Program-made: the position numbers and the translations under genes
Assembly: GCF_001613265.1 (NCBI RefSeq)
Contig: NZ_BDCA01000008.1
Location: 177,323-241,322, forward strand
Direction of reading: 5' to 3'
Source: Nocardia vermiculata NBRC 100427
GTDB taxonomy: Bacteria; Actinomycetota; Actinomycetes; Mycobacteriales; Mycobacteriaceae
DNA length: 64,000 bases
Part shown: piece after piece, positions 16,390-25,432 of the stretch
Layout of the letters: each line of letters begins with the position of its first letter
Position numbering within the stretch: position 1 is the first letter of the stretch
Notes under the pieces: generated by a model
What the model was told of the DNA's origin: nothing
The model's input: the letters and a program-made list of their open reading frames with translations, nothing else
Databases searched by the model: none

Positions 16390-17184
16390 ATGGATGTGCA
16401 GAAATACGGGCCGTGGGCCGTTATCGCGGGTGGCTCGGAGGGCGTCGGGGCCGAATTCGCGGTCCAGCTCGCCGAGCAGGGCATGCACCTGGTCCTGCTG
16501 GCACGCAAGCCGGAACCGCTCGAGGCGACCGCGGACGCCTGCCGCGCGCACGGCGTCGAGGTGCGTACGTTGTCGGTCGATCTGCTCGCCGCCGACGCCT
16601 TCGACCGTATCCGGGAGGCCACCGATGACCTGGTCGTCGGCTTGTTCATCTACAACGCCGGCGCCAATACCTACGGTCACGAATTCGTGACCGGCGACCT
16701 GGACCGCTTCCAGGCCGTCATCGATCTGAACGTCACCGCCCAGCTGAAACTGGTGCAGCACTTCGGTGCGCCGATGCGAGAGCGGCGCCGTGGCGGACTC
16801 CTGCTGGTCGGGTCGCTCAGCGGCTACCTGGGAGCAGCGCAGATCAGCGTCTATGCCGCGGTCAAGTCGTTCTGCCGCACCTTCGCCGAAGGGTTGTGGC
16901 TCGAGATGAAGGATCACGACGTCGATGTGCTGGAGCTGGTGCTGGGACTCACCCGCACCCCCGCGATGGACCGGGCGGGCCTGAAGATGGACCGGCCCGG
17001 ACAGCTGGTGTCCGAACCACGCGACGTCGCGGCACAGGGCCTGGCGAATCTGGCCAACGGCCCGGTCGTGGTGGTCGAGCAGTTCGAGGCGGTCGCCGAG
17101 CGCAACAGTGGACACAACCGAGCAGAGCTGTTGCAGCAGGCGCGGGCCTCGGCGAAGAAGCTGCTGCCGCCGCCGACCGAATGA
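16390..17184 (+). CDS. SDR family oxidoreductase
   Basis: The 264-residue protein has an atypical glycine motif AGGSEGVG (about 13-20), YNAGAN in place of NNAG, and VYAAVK as active site. This is the wording of the SDR subgroup with DltE/YqjQ-like proteins rather than classical hydroxysteroid dehydrogenases. The C-terminus is Ala/Lys-rich. ATG 16390 was chosen because GAGGAG precedes it and the Rossmann fold starts right after. It lies 172 bases downstream of the VOC gene on the same strand, so co-transcription is uncertain. Confidence 0.78.
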   Translation: MDVQKYGPWAVIAGGSEGVGAEFAVQLAEQGMHLVLLARKPEPLEATADACRAHGVEVRTLSVDLLAADAFDRIREATDDLVVGLFIYNAGANTYGHEFVTGDLDRFQAVIDLNVTAQLKLVQHFGAPMRERRRGGLLLVGSLSGYLGAAQISVYAAVKSFCRTFAEGLWLEMKDHDVDVLELVLGLTRTPAMDRAGLKMDRPGQLVSEPRDVAAQGLANLANGPVVVVEQFEAVAERNSGHNRAELLQQARASAKKLLPPPTE

Positions 17185-17345
17185 TCGCGCTCGGTATCTG
17201 CGCGCATCGTCTCGCTGGCCGGAAGGGGAGGTGGTCGCAACCACCGGGCCGACGGATAGTAAGGACAGCACGGTTCGGGTGGTGAGGGCAGGGTGATCGA
17301 TGTGGGTGCGGCGCGTGGCAATCGGATGGTCGCCGGGATCCCCAC

Positions 17346-18869
17346 GTGACCGAGCCGCAGAGCGCGCAGGCACCCGCCACCAGGAGAGCCGGCCGGACCG
17401 GGCCGATCATCGCCGTCCTGTGCCTGACCGGTACCGCGGTGTCGTTGTTGCAGACCATGGTGGTTCCGCTGCTGCCCGAATTCCCCGCGATCTTCGGCGT
17501 CAGTGGCGACGACGGCTCGTTCCTGATCACCGCCACGCTGCTCACGGCAGCGGTGGGTACCCCGATCATTTCGCGGCTGGCGGATATGTTCGGGAAACGC
17601 CGGATGATGCTGGTCTCGTTGTGCGCGATGATCGTGGGTTCGCTCACCGCGGCATGCGGCGGCGACTTCGTCTCTGCCGTGCTCGGCCGCGGTCTGCAAG
17701 GGTTCTCCATTGCACTGGTGCCGGTCGGCATCTCCGTCCTGCGTGACGAACTCCCGAAGACCCGAGTGGCGGGAGCGACCTCGCTGATGAGCGCCACCCT
17801 CGGCATCGGCGGCGCCCTGGGCCTGCCGCTGTCCGGGTTTCTGAACGCTCACTTCGGTTGGCAGGGCACCTTCTGGGCACCGGCGGCCGCGGGTGCCGTC
17901 ATGTTCGTCGCGGTACTCGCGATCGTTCCCGAATCACGGATTCGGACCCCGGCGCGCTTCGATTACCTGGGCGCGGTGCTGCTGTCCGGCGGGTTGAGCG
18001 CTGTGCTGATCGTCGTGACCAAGGGCGGAGACTGGGGCTGGACCAGTAAGTCGACAGTGACGATGCTCCTGGCGGGAGCCGTGTTCTTCGCGCTGTGGTT
18101 TCCGCACGAACTGCGCGTGCCTCACCCCCTGGTGGATCTGCGGACGTCGGCTCGCCGGCCGGTGCTGTTGACCAATATCGCGTCGGTGTTCGTCGGTTTC
18201 GCAATGTACGCCAACATGCTGCTGACCACTCAGCAATTGCAGTTGCCGGTGAGCTCCGGCCACGGCTTCGGCATGACGGTGTTCGCGGCGGGCATCGTGA
18301 TGATCCCCGCCGGTATGGCGATGGTGATCTTCTCCCCGGTTTCGGCAGCCGTCACCAATCGGTTCGGACCACGGACCACGCTGATCACCGGTGCCCTCGT
18401 GATGTGCGGCGCCTATGTGTCCCGGGTCTTCCTCACCAATTCCGTCCTGGTGATCATCGTCGGTGCGACGCTGGTGAGCATCGGCACCGCGATCACGTAT
18501 GCGGCGATGCCCATGCTCATCATGCGTTCGGTACCGATCACCGAAACAGCCTCTGCCAACGGCCTCAACTCACTGTTGCGGTCGATCGGCACGTCCACCT
18601 CCAGCGCGTTCGTCGCCGCGATCCTGACCGCAATGGTGGTGCGGCACGGGGCGTCGCCCGGACTGCCGAGCCTCACGGCATTTCAGACCGTGTACTGGAC
18701 GGCTGCCCTGTTCAGCCTGATCGCGACCGGGGTGGCGCTGTGCATCCCGCGGGGGTCGGAGGGGACGACCACCGGGTTGCCCGGTGCACCGGACGGGCTG
18801 GTTACCCGGGAGGCCGAGATGATGCTGGGTCGGGCCGGATCACACAGCGAAAACCGATGTGACAGGTAG
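17346..18869 (+). CDS. MFS transporter (DHA2-like)
   Basis: The 507-residue membrane protein has at least 12, probably 14, hydrophobic segments, beginning GPIIAVLCLTGTAVSLLQTM. The cytoplasmic loop between helices 2 and 3 carries the family motif (RLADMFGKRRMMLVSL) and the motif-C region reads GIGGALGLPLSGFL. Proton-driven uptake or efflux of a hydrophobic compound is likely; the substrate is unknown. GTG 17346 is the only sensible start. The last 68 bases overlap, tail to tail, the end of the FGE gene on the other strand, so the final ~22 residues are encoded antisense to FGE. Confidence 0.85.
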   Translation: MTEPQSAQAPATRRAGRTGPIIAVLCLTGTAVSLLQTMVVPLLPEFPAIFGVSGDDGSFLITATLLTAAVGTPIISRLADMFGKRRMMLVSLCAMIVGSLTAACGGDFVSAVLGRGLQGFSIALVPVGISVLRDELPKTRVAGATSLMSATLGIGGALGLPLSGFLNAHFGWQGTFWAPAAAGAVMFVAVLAIVPESRIRTPARFDYLGAVLLSGGLSAVLIVVTKGGDWGWTSKSTVTMLLAGAVFFALWFPHELRVPHPLVDLRTSARRPVLLTNIASVFVGFAMYANMLLTTQQLQLPVSSGHGFGMTVFAAGIVMIPAGMAMVIFSPVSAAVTNRFGPRTTLITGALVMCGAYVSRVFLTNSVLVIIVGATLVSIGTAITYAAMPMLIMRSVPITETASANGLNSLLRSIGTSTSSAFVAAILTAMVVRHGASPGLPSLTAFQTVYWTAALFSLIATGVALCIPRGSEGTTTGLPGAPDGLVTREAEMMLGRAGSHSENRCDR

Positions 18870-19791
18870 AGGTTTCTTCCGACTCTCCCTGCCGTGCGGC
18901 GGGGCGGTAGCGCAGGCAATAGTTCGGTGCACACAGATGTGAGCCGCCCTTGATCACCCGTCGAGGATACGGTTCGGTCTCCGATACGGCTCGCGGTGTC
19001 GTGACGCGCGGGTTGCTCGGTACACAGCACGACGGCTTCGAATACGCGTCGGTCGCACCACGATCGGCCGCGTAGTAGTCCGTGGTCCATTCCCACACGT
19101 TGCCGGCCATATCCGACAGGCCGTAGCCGTTGGGTCGGAAGCTGCTGACCGGGGAGGTGCCTGCGTAGCCGTCCTCGAGCAGATTCTCCCACGGGAAACG
19201 TCCCTGCCAGACGTTGGCGAGCGGTTTGTGTCCCGGTGAATGCTCGTCGCCCCACACGTAGGCCTTGCCCTCGAGCCCGCCGCGGGCGGCGAACTCCCAT
19301 TCGGCCTCGGTCGCCAATTCCTTACCGGCCCACTGCGCATAGGCGAGCGCGTCGAAGTAGGACACGTGGGTTACCGGATGCAGGCGTCGGTCGCCGACGT
19401 TGCTGCCGGGTCCTTCGGGGTGCCGCCAGGTCGCGCCGGGAACGAAGGACCACCAGCGCAGGTAGTCGTCGAGTGGGACGGGGTGGTCCGGCGGTGTGAA
19501 CACCAGTGATCCGGGCACCAGCAATTCCGGGTCCGCGTCGGGGTAGTCCTGGGCCGTGGGCGCGGTCTCCGCAGTGGTCACGTGGCCGGTGGCCTGCACG
19601 AATCTGCGGAACTCGGCGACGGTCACCTGGTGGCTGTCCATCCAGAAGCCGTCCACCGACACCTGGCGCACCGGACGCTCTTCGGGGTAGAAGTCGTGCG
19701 AGCCCATGGCGAATGTCCCGCCGGGAATCCAGACCATGTTCTTGCCGGGAGGGACTTCGCTGCCAACCGAAGCCTTGGCCGATGATGTCAT
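18802..19791 (-). CDS. Formylglycine-generating enzyme (sulfatase-activating, SUMF1-type)
   Basis: The 329-residue product is a full-length FGE. It begins with MVWIPGGTFAMGS (about 19-31), contains THVSYFDALAYAQWAGKELATEAEWEFAARGG and NGYGLSDMAGNVWEW, and ends with GGSHLCAPNYCLRYRPAARQ, where Cys287 and Cys292 are the copper-binding pair. FGE oxidises the Cys of a CxPxR motif to formylglycine. Four sulfatases in this window carry that motif. A good AGAGGTAGG site precedes ATG 19791. There is no signal peptide, so maturation is cytoplasmic. The 3' end overlaps the MFS gene by 68 bases. Confidence 0.93.
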   Translation of the reverse strand: MTSSAKASVGSEVPPGKNMVWIPGGTFAMGSHDFYPEERPVRQVSVDGFWMDSHQVTVAEFRRFVQATGHVTTAETAPTAQDYPDADPELLVPGSLVFTPPDHPVPLDDYLRWWSFVPGATWRHPEGPGSNVGDRRLHPVTHVSYFDALAYAQWAGKELATEAEWEFAARGGLEGKAYVWGDEHSPGHKPLANVWQGRFPWENLLEDGYAGTSPVSSFRPNGYGLSDMAGNVWEWTTDYYAADRGATDAYSKPSCCVPSNPRVTTPRAVSETEPYPRRVIKGGSHLCAPNYCLRYRPAARQGESEETSTCHIGFRCVIRPDPASSRPPG

Positions 19792-20135
19792 GACCTACCT
19801 CTGTGCTGTTCGGGCCCGCCGTCGCGGGCGAGCGCGAGTACGGCAGCGGTCCGTGCCTGCTGTGCCTCGATCATCGCCCAGTGCTCGCGGTTCGGGAAGA
19901 CGGACAACTCGTGCCGGAGTGTCGCGCATCGGCGGCCTCGCCGTATCCGGCGGGCTCACCAGGAATTATGCGGCTACCTCGGTTCCACTCGTCGGTCGGC
20001 ACGGGGCCGAAGGTAGTCGGCTGCGGCGCTTGCCTGCAGGCCATCCCGATCAGCGAGACGCGGGCCGTGGATGGTGTGAACTGGACCACGTAATGTGCTG
20101 ATGTGGCGATCAGTCGCAGAGGAGGGCGTACACCC
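19792..20135. other. Divergent intergenic region of 344 bases
   Basis: This gap separates the FGE gene (leftward) from the HsaA-like gene (rightward) and must hold both promoters. A short inverted repeat GCCCGC / GCGGGC with a 4-base spacer lies at 19814-19829 in the FGE leader. I see no convincing gene: the open frames here have no ribosome site and give low-complexity translations. No copy of the window's other operators is present. Confidence 0.5.
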
Positions 20136-21305
20136 GTGGCCACGGATGTTCTGGACAATGTTCGGGCGTTGCTGCCCGAGCTCGCGGCAGCGGCCGCGGA
20201 GACCGAAAACAGTCGCCGCATCGGTGCTGCGGGCATGGACTCGCTGGTGCGTTCCGGGCTCTTCCGGATGATGCTTCCGGCTCGTTTCGGCGGTCTGGAA
20301 TCGCCCCCGCTGGAGCTGTTCACCGCGATTCGGGCAGTCTCGTCCGCATGTGCCTCCACCGGGTGGGTTGCTTCGACGCTCGGGGTGAGTACCTGGCAGG
20401 TGGGATTGTTCGACGAGCAGGCGCAGGAAGATGTCTGGGCGAACGATTCCGGCGCGCTGGTCGCGTCCGCGTACCAGCCGGTGGGGCAGCTGCGACCGGA
20501 CGGGGACCACTATCGCCTGACGGGAGTGTGGCGATACGTGTCGGGGAGTGAGCACTGCTCCTGGCTGTTCATGGGGGCGCTGGTCCTGGACTCGGAAGGC
20601 AATCCGGTCGAGCATGCGCTGGCGCTGGTGCCCAGCTCGGATGTGTCGATGAGCTTCGGCCCGGACTGCGTCGGCCTTCGCGCTGCCGCCAACACCGATG
20701 TGACGGTCGCGGACGTGGTCGTGCCGGCGCACCGCGTGTACGGGGCGAAGCAGCGTGCACGGCGCGAGAACCGAAAGCATCAGCGTGCGCTCGGCCCGCT
20801 CTATCGATACCCGGTCACCGTCCTGTACACCACGTCGCTGACCGTCCCGCTGATCGGCGCAGCCGAAGGCGCCTACGCCTGTGCGGTCGACCTGCTGGCC
20901 GGTGTCCCGGCGAAGCGACAGGGCAGAGCACGGGCACTGGACAACGAGTCGGTGCAGTGCGCCGTCGCCCGCGCCGCCGCGGAGATCGACAGTGCCGTGC
21001 TGCAGCTCGAGCGGGACTTCGACGAGATGCACGCCTTCGCCGCCGCCGCAAAGGATTTCCCGGAAACACTTCGGGCGCGGGCGCGGCGCGATCAGGTGCT
21101 CGGGACTCGGACGGCGGTCGAGGCTGCCGACCGATTGCTGCGGGCGGGTGGACGCACGAGCCTCTTACTCGACAACCCCATTCAGCGCTTCTGGCGCGAT
21201 ATCCATATGGGTGCCTCGCACCGGGTGAACGACGTCGAGGCAACGCTGTCCATGGTCGGGCGCGCAACCCTCGGCCTCAGCTCGCACGAGATGATGTTCA
21301 TCTGA
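20136..21305 (+). CDS. HsaA-like flavin-dependent monooxygenase (acyl-CoA dehydrogenase fold)
   Basis: The 389-residue protein belongs to the group D two-component flavin monooxygenases that share the acyl-CoA dehydrogenase fold. It has FRMMLPARFGGLESPPLELF, STGWVASTLGVSTWQV, GVWRYVSGSEHCSWL, and near the C-terminus NPIQRFWRDIHMGASHRV, the ending typical of HsaA and related phenol or steroid hydroxylases. It would need reduced flavin from a separate reductase, which is not encoded here. GTG 20136 is preferred over GTG 20103 because AGAGGAGGG lies between them. The IclR regulator follows after 2 bases. Confidence 0.85.
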   Translation: MATDVLDNVRALLPELAAAAAETENSRRIGAAGMDSLVRSGLFRMMLPARFGGLESPPLELFTAIRAVSSACASTGWVASTLGVSTWQVGLFDEQAQEDVWANDSGALVASAYQPVGQLRPDGDHYRLTGVWRYVSGSEHCSWLFMGALVLDSEGNPVEHALALVPSSDVSMSFGPDCVGLRAAANTDVTVADVVVPAHRVYGAKQRARRENRKHQRALGPLYRYPVTVLYTTSLTVPLIGAAEGAYACAVDLLAGVPAKRQGRARALDNESVQCAVARAAAEIDSAVLQLERDFDEMHAFAAAAKDFPETLRARARRDQVLGTRTAVEAADRLLRAGGRTSLLLDNPIQRFWRDIHMGASHRVNDVEATLSMVGRATLGLSSHEMMFI

Positions 21306-21307
21306 CG

Positions 21308-22195
21308 ATGCCGGATACGACCACTGGGGATACAGCCGGAGAACCCGCAGGGGCCGGCGACCACCGGGCCTCGATGCTCCGGCGGATGACCGACATCATC
21401 GAGCTCTTCGACGGTCCGCACACCCGGATGCACAGCGGAGCGATCGCGGCGTCCGCCGGCCTGCCCAGGTCGACCACCCACCGCATTCTCGATGAGCTGA
21501 TCCAGCTCGGCTGGTTGGTGCGCACCGGCCACGGCTACGGTCTCGGTCCCAGAATTCTCGGCATTCCCGGACCGAGCGATCAGCTCACCCTCCGAGCTGC
21601 GGCAGCCCCGCTGTTACAGGTACTGCACGAAGAAACCGGGATCGTCGCGCACCTCGCGGTCCCGGACGAGGCGGACATCATCGTCGTCGACAAGGTCGGG
21701 GGCCGCGTCGTGCACTCGATCCCCACTCGGGTGGGTGACCGGATTCCGATCCATACGACCGGCATGGGCAAGGCGATCCTCGCCCGATATCCCGCCGAAG
21801 CAGTGGACCAGCTGTTGCCCGCAACCCTGGACAAACGTACTGCCGGCACCATCTCCACCCGGTTGGGACTGCACCACGAATTGCACCGGATCCGCCGGCG
21901 CGAGGGACTCGCATTCGGGAACGAGGAGTCCAGTGCCGGTGTCTGCTGTGCAGCAGCATCGTTTCCCTGCCCGGACGGCACCAGCGCGGCGATAGCCGTG
22001 TCGGGCCGCGCGGCACTGCATCACCTCGAGCGTGTCGGCCCGCTCGTGCACGAGGCGGCACGACGCATCAGCGCCCGGCTGTCCGCCGAGGAAACCCCGG
22101 AATCGGGGGCGGTGACCGAAGGTTTCCCGCCTGCTGCCGCCGACAGCATGATGATCAAGTTGCTGAGCACCATCAACGGCGACGACTGGATCTGA
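21308..22195 (+). CDS. IclR-family transcriptional regulator
   Basis: The 295-residue regulator has an N-terminal winged helix (MTDIIELFDGPHTRMHSGAIAASAGLPRSTTHRILDELIQLGWL, about 28-70). An effector-binding IclR domain follows (APLLQVLHEETGIVAHLAVPDEADIIVVDKV; IPIHTTGMGKAILA), with GTSAAIAVSGRAALHHLERVGPLVHEAARRIS near the C-terminus. IclR proteins usually sense aromatic or organic-acid ligands and control nearby catabolic genes. It is coupled to the HsaA-like gene (2-base gap), so it may regulate that gene and the following MFS gene. A long acidic tail after residue 265 is unusual but not unprecedented. Confidence 0.87.
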   Translation: MPDTTTGDTAGEPAGAGDHRASMLRRMTDIIELFDGPHTRMHSGAIAASAGLPRSTTHRILDELIQLGWLVRTGHGYGLGPRILGIPGPSDQLTLRAAAAPLLQVLHEETGIVAHLAVPDEADIIVVDKVGGRVVHSIPTRVGDRIPIHTTGMGKAILARYPAEAVDQLLPATLDKRTAGTISTRLGLHHELHRIRRREGLAFGNEESSAGVCCAAASFPCPDGTSAAIAVSGRAALHHLERVGPLVHEAARRISARLSAEETPESGAVTEGFPPAAADSMMIKLLSTINGDDWI

Positions 22196-22198
22196 TGC

Positions 22199-22222
22199 CC
22201 GGCCGGGGCCGGTGCCGCTTTT
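22199..22222 (+). terminator. Possible terminator after the IclR gene
   Basis: CCGGCCGGGGCCGG can fold as a short GC-rich hairpin directly after the IclR stop codon, and a run of four T follows 8 bases later. The stem is only 5-6 base pairs, so support is modest. Confidence 0.35.
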
Positions 22223-22346
22223 CGCACGATCTCGATGAACGAGACATCGGCAGATACCTCGCGCCCCCCGGTGGGACAGTGACCCGCACCACATCGAGGA
22301 GTGGCCTGCCGGTCGCCTCAGCATCCAGAGAACGGAACCATTCGAC

Positions 22347-23840
22347 ATGGCTGACACGCGTCCTCCGGGGCACAGTTCCATGAATTCCGAATCGAGGTCG
22401 GCGCGACACTCGGTACTCATCGTCGCGCTGCTGGCGTTGATGACCGAGATCGTCGCCTTCGAATTCACGCTCGTTGCACCCGGTCTGCCCGAGATGGCGG
22501 CGGCGTTCGAGACTCGGCACATCGCGCTGGTGATGACCACTCCGCTACTGGTGGCCGGATGCTTCGTTCCGATCGTCGGCAAGTTGGCAGATGTCTACGG
22601 CAAGAAAAAGGTGTTGCTCGGCACCAGTGCCGCGTTCCTGGTCGGTACTGTGCTGTGCGCCCTCGCGCCGGTCTTCCCGCTGTTCTTGCTCGGTCGAGGG
22701 CTCCAGGGGTTCGGGCTCGTCGCTCCGGTCGTCTGCTATGGGCTCGTGCGCGACCTGATTCCTGCGAAGTGGGTGCCGCTCGGGATCGGTGGTATCGGCG
22801 TGGGCATCGGCGCTTCGTCCCTCATCGGCCCCCTGCTCGGTGGCTGGCTCATCGACCACCACGGGTTCCGGAGCAACTTCTGGCTGCTGTTCGTCTACTC
22901 GGCGGTCGTCGTCGCCGGCGTCGCGATCTGTGTTCCGGAGACGACGGTGCGTATCGCGCACCGGATCGACTATGCCGGTGCCGCACTGCTCGGTATCGGT
23001 TCCGCGTCGCTGATCGCTGGTGCGGTCCGTCCGGATCTGCGCATCTTCGGGTTCACCCTCGGGGTCCTCTTGCTGATCGCGTTCGTCCTCGTGGAACGAC
23101 GCATCGCGCAGCCGCTGATCTCGATGGAACTGCTCGCCCGTCCCGGTGTGTGGATGACCCTGATCGCTGCGGCTTCCTACGGCGTCCTCAACGGCGCGGC
23201 CGCGGCCCTGGCACCTCAGTTGCTCCGGCTTCCGGCGATACCCGGCAACGACGAATCCGGACTGGGGATGACCGCAACACAGTATTCGCTGTACTACGGT
23301 CTGCCCGCCGGCCTGGTGGCCGCCGGCTGCGGAATCTTCGGCGGCTGGGCCGCCCGCAGGTTCGCGCCACGCAGCGTCGGCCTGGTCGGTATGGCGGCGG
23401 CCGTACTCGCCAGCCTGCTGGTCGGCCTTGGCTTCGTCGGGTCGTTCGGCATGGTCATCGTCTTCGGCGTGATCTTCGGCGTCGCCAACGGCTTCTACTA
23501 CGTGAGTTCGACCAACCTGCTGATCGAGGCGGTTCCGGCCGATACTCAGGCCGTCAGCAGTTCGATGAAGTTCACCTCCGAACAGGTGGTCAGCGCGCTC
23601 GCCAGTGCCTACCTCGGCGTGCTGGTCGGCAATTACGTCCTGATGGTCGCCCCGAAGACCCAGCAGCCGATCCTGTCGGTGCAAGGTTTCGAATACGCCT
23701 ATCTGATCTGCGGAGGCTTCGCCGCGATCGCGTTCGTGGTCATGCTGATGATGCGCCACGGACGTTCCCCGGCCAGCGGCGGTGTCGACTCCGGTCAGGG
23801 GGAGCAGACGCCGAGCGGCTCGGTGGTGGTGAGGCACTGA
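22347..23840 (+). CDS. MFS transporter
   Basis: The 497-residue membrane protein has 12-14 hydrophobic segments, starting HSVLIVALLALMTEIVAFEFTLV. The loop-2/3 motif is KLADVYGKKKVLLG and helix 5 reads GIGVGIGASSLIGPLLGGWLIDHHG. This pattern fits a drug/metabolite:proton antiporter of the DHA2-like type. It follows the IclR gene after 151 bases and converges with a TetR gene. ATG 22347 gives a 30-residue hydrophilic lead; a downstream ATG at 22380 is possible because neither has a strong ribosome site. The substrate is unknown; import of a steroid-like compound is one possibility. Confidence 0.82.
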   Translation: MADTRPPGHSSMNSESRSARHSVLIVALLALMTEIVAFEFTLVAPGLPEMAAAFETRHIALVMTTPLLVAGCFVPIVGKLADVYGKKKVLLGTSAAFLVGTVLCALAPVFPLFLLGRGLQGFGLVAPVVCYGLVRDLIPAKWVPLGIGGIGVGIGASSLIGPLLGGWLIDHHGFRSNFWLLFVYSAVVVAGVAICVPETTVRIAHRIDYAGAALLGIGSASLIAGAVRPDLRIFGFTLGVLLLIAFVLVERRIAQPLISMELLARPGVWMTLIAAASYGVLNGAAAALAPQLLRLPAIPGNDESGLGMTATQYSLYYGLPAGLVAAGCGIFGGWAARRFAPRSVGLVGMAAAVLASLLVGLGFVGSFGMVIVFGVIFGVANGFYYVSSTNLLIEAVPADTQAVSSSMKFTSEQVVSALASAYLGVLVGNYVLMVAPKTQQPILSVQGFEYAYLICGGFAAIAFVVMLMMRHGRSPASGGVDSGQGEQTPSGSVVVRH

Positions 23841-23883
23841 CGGTGCCGGTGACCGCGCCGCATCGCAGGGCGAGTGGTCGCGG

Positions 23884-24495
23884 TCAGAGTGTCACGGTGG
23901 TCGGCGTGCGCACCAGCATGCCGACCACCTCGATCAGGGTGGCGATCGTCAGATCACAGCTGTGGGGGTCTACGCGACCGGTTTCCAACCGGTACTCGAG
24001 ATCGGCCAGTGTTCGGATCGTCACGACCTGGATCATCCGTAAGCGCTCTTCCTGCACTTCGGGATTCAGCTCGCTCATCAGTTCCGACATCTGGCGGACA
24101 ACCTCGCGCGAACCGCTTCCGTGCTGGTCGTCGAACGGTTCGAAGTCGCGGCCGCGGCCCAGATATCGATCGATGAAACGGGCGTAGCACGACGATCCGC
24201 CCGCAGCCACAACCGCTGTCGCGAGCGGAAGTACGTACGCCGCCGCAAGGCCGTCGGCATCCGGCCGGTCCAGCGCCGCGAGCATCCGGTGTCGTTCGGC
24301 GTTGAGCGGGACGAGGCGGAGGTCGTAGAGCGCCTGGATCAGCGTGCTCTTGTCGCCGAAGTGATACTGCACGGCCGAGTTGTTCTTCTGCTCGGCGCGC
24401 TCACCGATCTGACGCAGCGAAACATGCTCGACCCCGTGCTCGGCGAACAGGCGTTCGGCGGCGAGCAGGATCTTTCGGCGGGCATCGTCACTCAC
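23884..24495 (-). CDS. TetR-family transcriptional regulator
   Basis: The 203-residue regulator has a TetR helix-turn-helix (RKILLAAERLFAEHGVEHVSLRQIGERAEQKNNSAVQYHFGDKSTLIQALYDLRL). A long helical ligand domain follows, ending VEVVGMLVRTPT-like. GTG 24495 gives a standard short N-terminus. ATG 24543 would add 16 residues, and neither has a clear ribosome site, so leaderless translation is possible. It is divergent from the TauD-type dioxygenase, and a perfect 17-base palindrome lies between them. That arrangement makes it the likely repressor of the dioxygenase gene. Confidence 0.82.
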   Translation of the reverse strand: MSDDARRKILLAAERLFAEHGVEHVSLRQIGERAEQKNNSAVQYHFGDKSTLIQALYDLRLVPLNAERHRMLAALDRPDADGLAAAYVLPLATAVVAAGGSSCYARFIDRYLGRGRDFEPFDDQHGSGSREVVRQMSELMSELNPEVQEERLRMIQVVTIRTLADLEYRLETGRVDPHSCDLTIATLIEVVGMLVRTPTTVTL

Positions 24496-24574
24496 CCGAG
24501 CAATTGTGCCCGACGAGGTGGCGACCGGATCCGGGACAGGCATTGACGATTCGGCGAGCGCCTCATAACGTAAT

Positions 24575-24591
24575 TAAGACAAGTTGTCTTA
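24575..24591. promoter_or_regulatory. Palindromic operator in the TetR/TauD divergent region
   Basis: TAAGACAAGTTGTCTTA is a perfect palindrome of 8-base arms around one central base. It ends just before the AAGGAGA ribosome site of the dioxygenase gene, so a bound repressor would block its transcription start. The AT-rich arms stand out from the GC-rich background. The adjacent TetR gene product is the obvious candidate ligand. Confidence 0.7.
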
Positions 24592-24605
24592 GCAAGGAGA
24601 TCGTC

Positions 24606-25421
24606 ATGGCAGCAACGACTTCGACGGTGACGCGCCTGACCCATGCGCTCGGCGCGGAAGTGAGCGGGATCGATCTGTCCCGTCCGCTGACCCGGGCACA
24701 GGTGCAGGAAGTGCAGGAGCTGTTCCACGAGCATCAGGTGCTCTTCTTCCGGAATCAGCACATCGACGACGTGGCCCAACGGGATTTCGCCGCACACTTC
24801 GGGCCGTTGCAGCACTTCGCCTTCCTGCCACCGATTTCCGAGGATCTGCCCGAGGTGCACGCGATCGACATCGACTTGTCGAAACCCAAGACGGCCAACG
24901 CCGACATCTGGCATTCGGACGCCACGTTTCTGAACCGGCCACCGCTCGGCTCGCTGCTGCGCGCCGTGCTGCTCCCCGAGGTGGGAGGTGACACGCTGTG
25001 GGCATCGATGTACGCCGCATACGAGGCGCTCTCGTCCCGGATGCAGCGACTGATCGACACGATGACCGCTGTCCACGATTCGTCGAACTCGGTCTCACAT
25101 GCGAGAAAGGCTGCCAATGCCGACCATCAGCCGGTCACCCACCCCGTGGTGCGGACGCACCCGGTGACCGGCCGCAAGGCGCTGTTCGTCAACAAGACCT
25201 TCACCACGCGTCTGGAAGGACTCACCGAACGCGAGAACGACACGCTGCTACCTATGCTGACCGACCATGTGCGCTCGCCGGACTTCCAGGTGCGTTTCCA
25301 CTGGCAGCCGGGGTCGATCGCCTTGTGGGACAACAGGTGTACCCAGCACTACGCCGTGGCCGACTACTCGGGGCGGCGCCGGATGCACCGCGTGGTCATC
25401 GATGGCGGCGCGCCGGAGTGA
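24606..25421 (+). CDS. TauD/AtsK-type Fe(II)/2-oxoglutarate dioxygenase (possible type II alkylsulfatase)
   Basis: The 271-residue protein is a TauD/TfdA-family dioxygenase. Iron ligands are His103 and Asp105 in IWHSDATF and His248 in NRCTQHYAVADYSGRRRMHRV; Arg near 258-262 should bind 2-oxoglutarate. The N-terminal VTRLTHALGAEVSGIDLS and the IWHSDATF wording are closest to the TauD/AtsK branch, which oxidatively releases sulfite from taurine or sulfate from alkyl sulfates. It is convergent with a type I sulfatase (11-base gap), which supports a sulfate-ester or sulfonate substrate. Start 24606 has an AAGGAGA site. Other TfdA-like substrates cannot be excluded. Confidence 0.85.
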   Translation: MAATTSTVTRLTHALGAEVSGIDLSRPLTRAQVQEVQELFHEHQVLFFRNQHIDDVAQRDFAAHFGPLQHFAFLPPISEDLPEVHAIDIDLSKPKTANADIWHSDATFLNRPPLGSLLRAVLLPEVGGDTLWASMYAAYEALSSRMQRLIDTMTAVHDSSNSVSHARKAANADHQPVTHPVVRTHPVTGRKALFVNKTFTTRLEGLTERENDTLLPMLTDHVRSPDFQVRFHWQPGSIALWDNRCTQHYAVADYSGRRRMHRVVIDGGAPE

Positions 25422-25432
25422 GCGGGCCGAGT

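Noticed and set aside
19803..20093. A 96-residue open frame in the FGE/HsaA-like intergenic region
   Set aside because: No ribosome site, unusual composition, and it covers the promoter region needed by both flanking genes.
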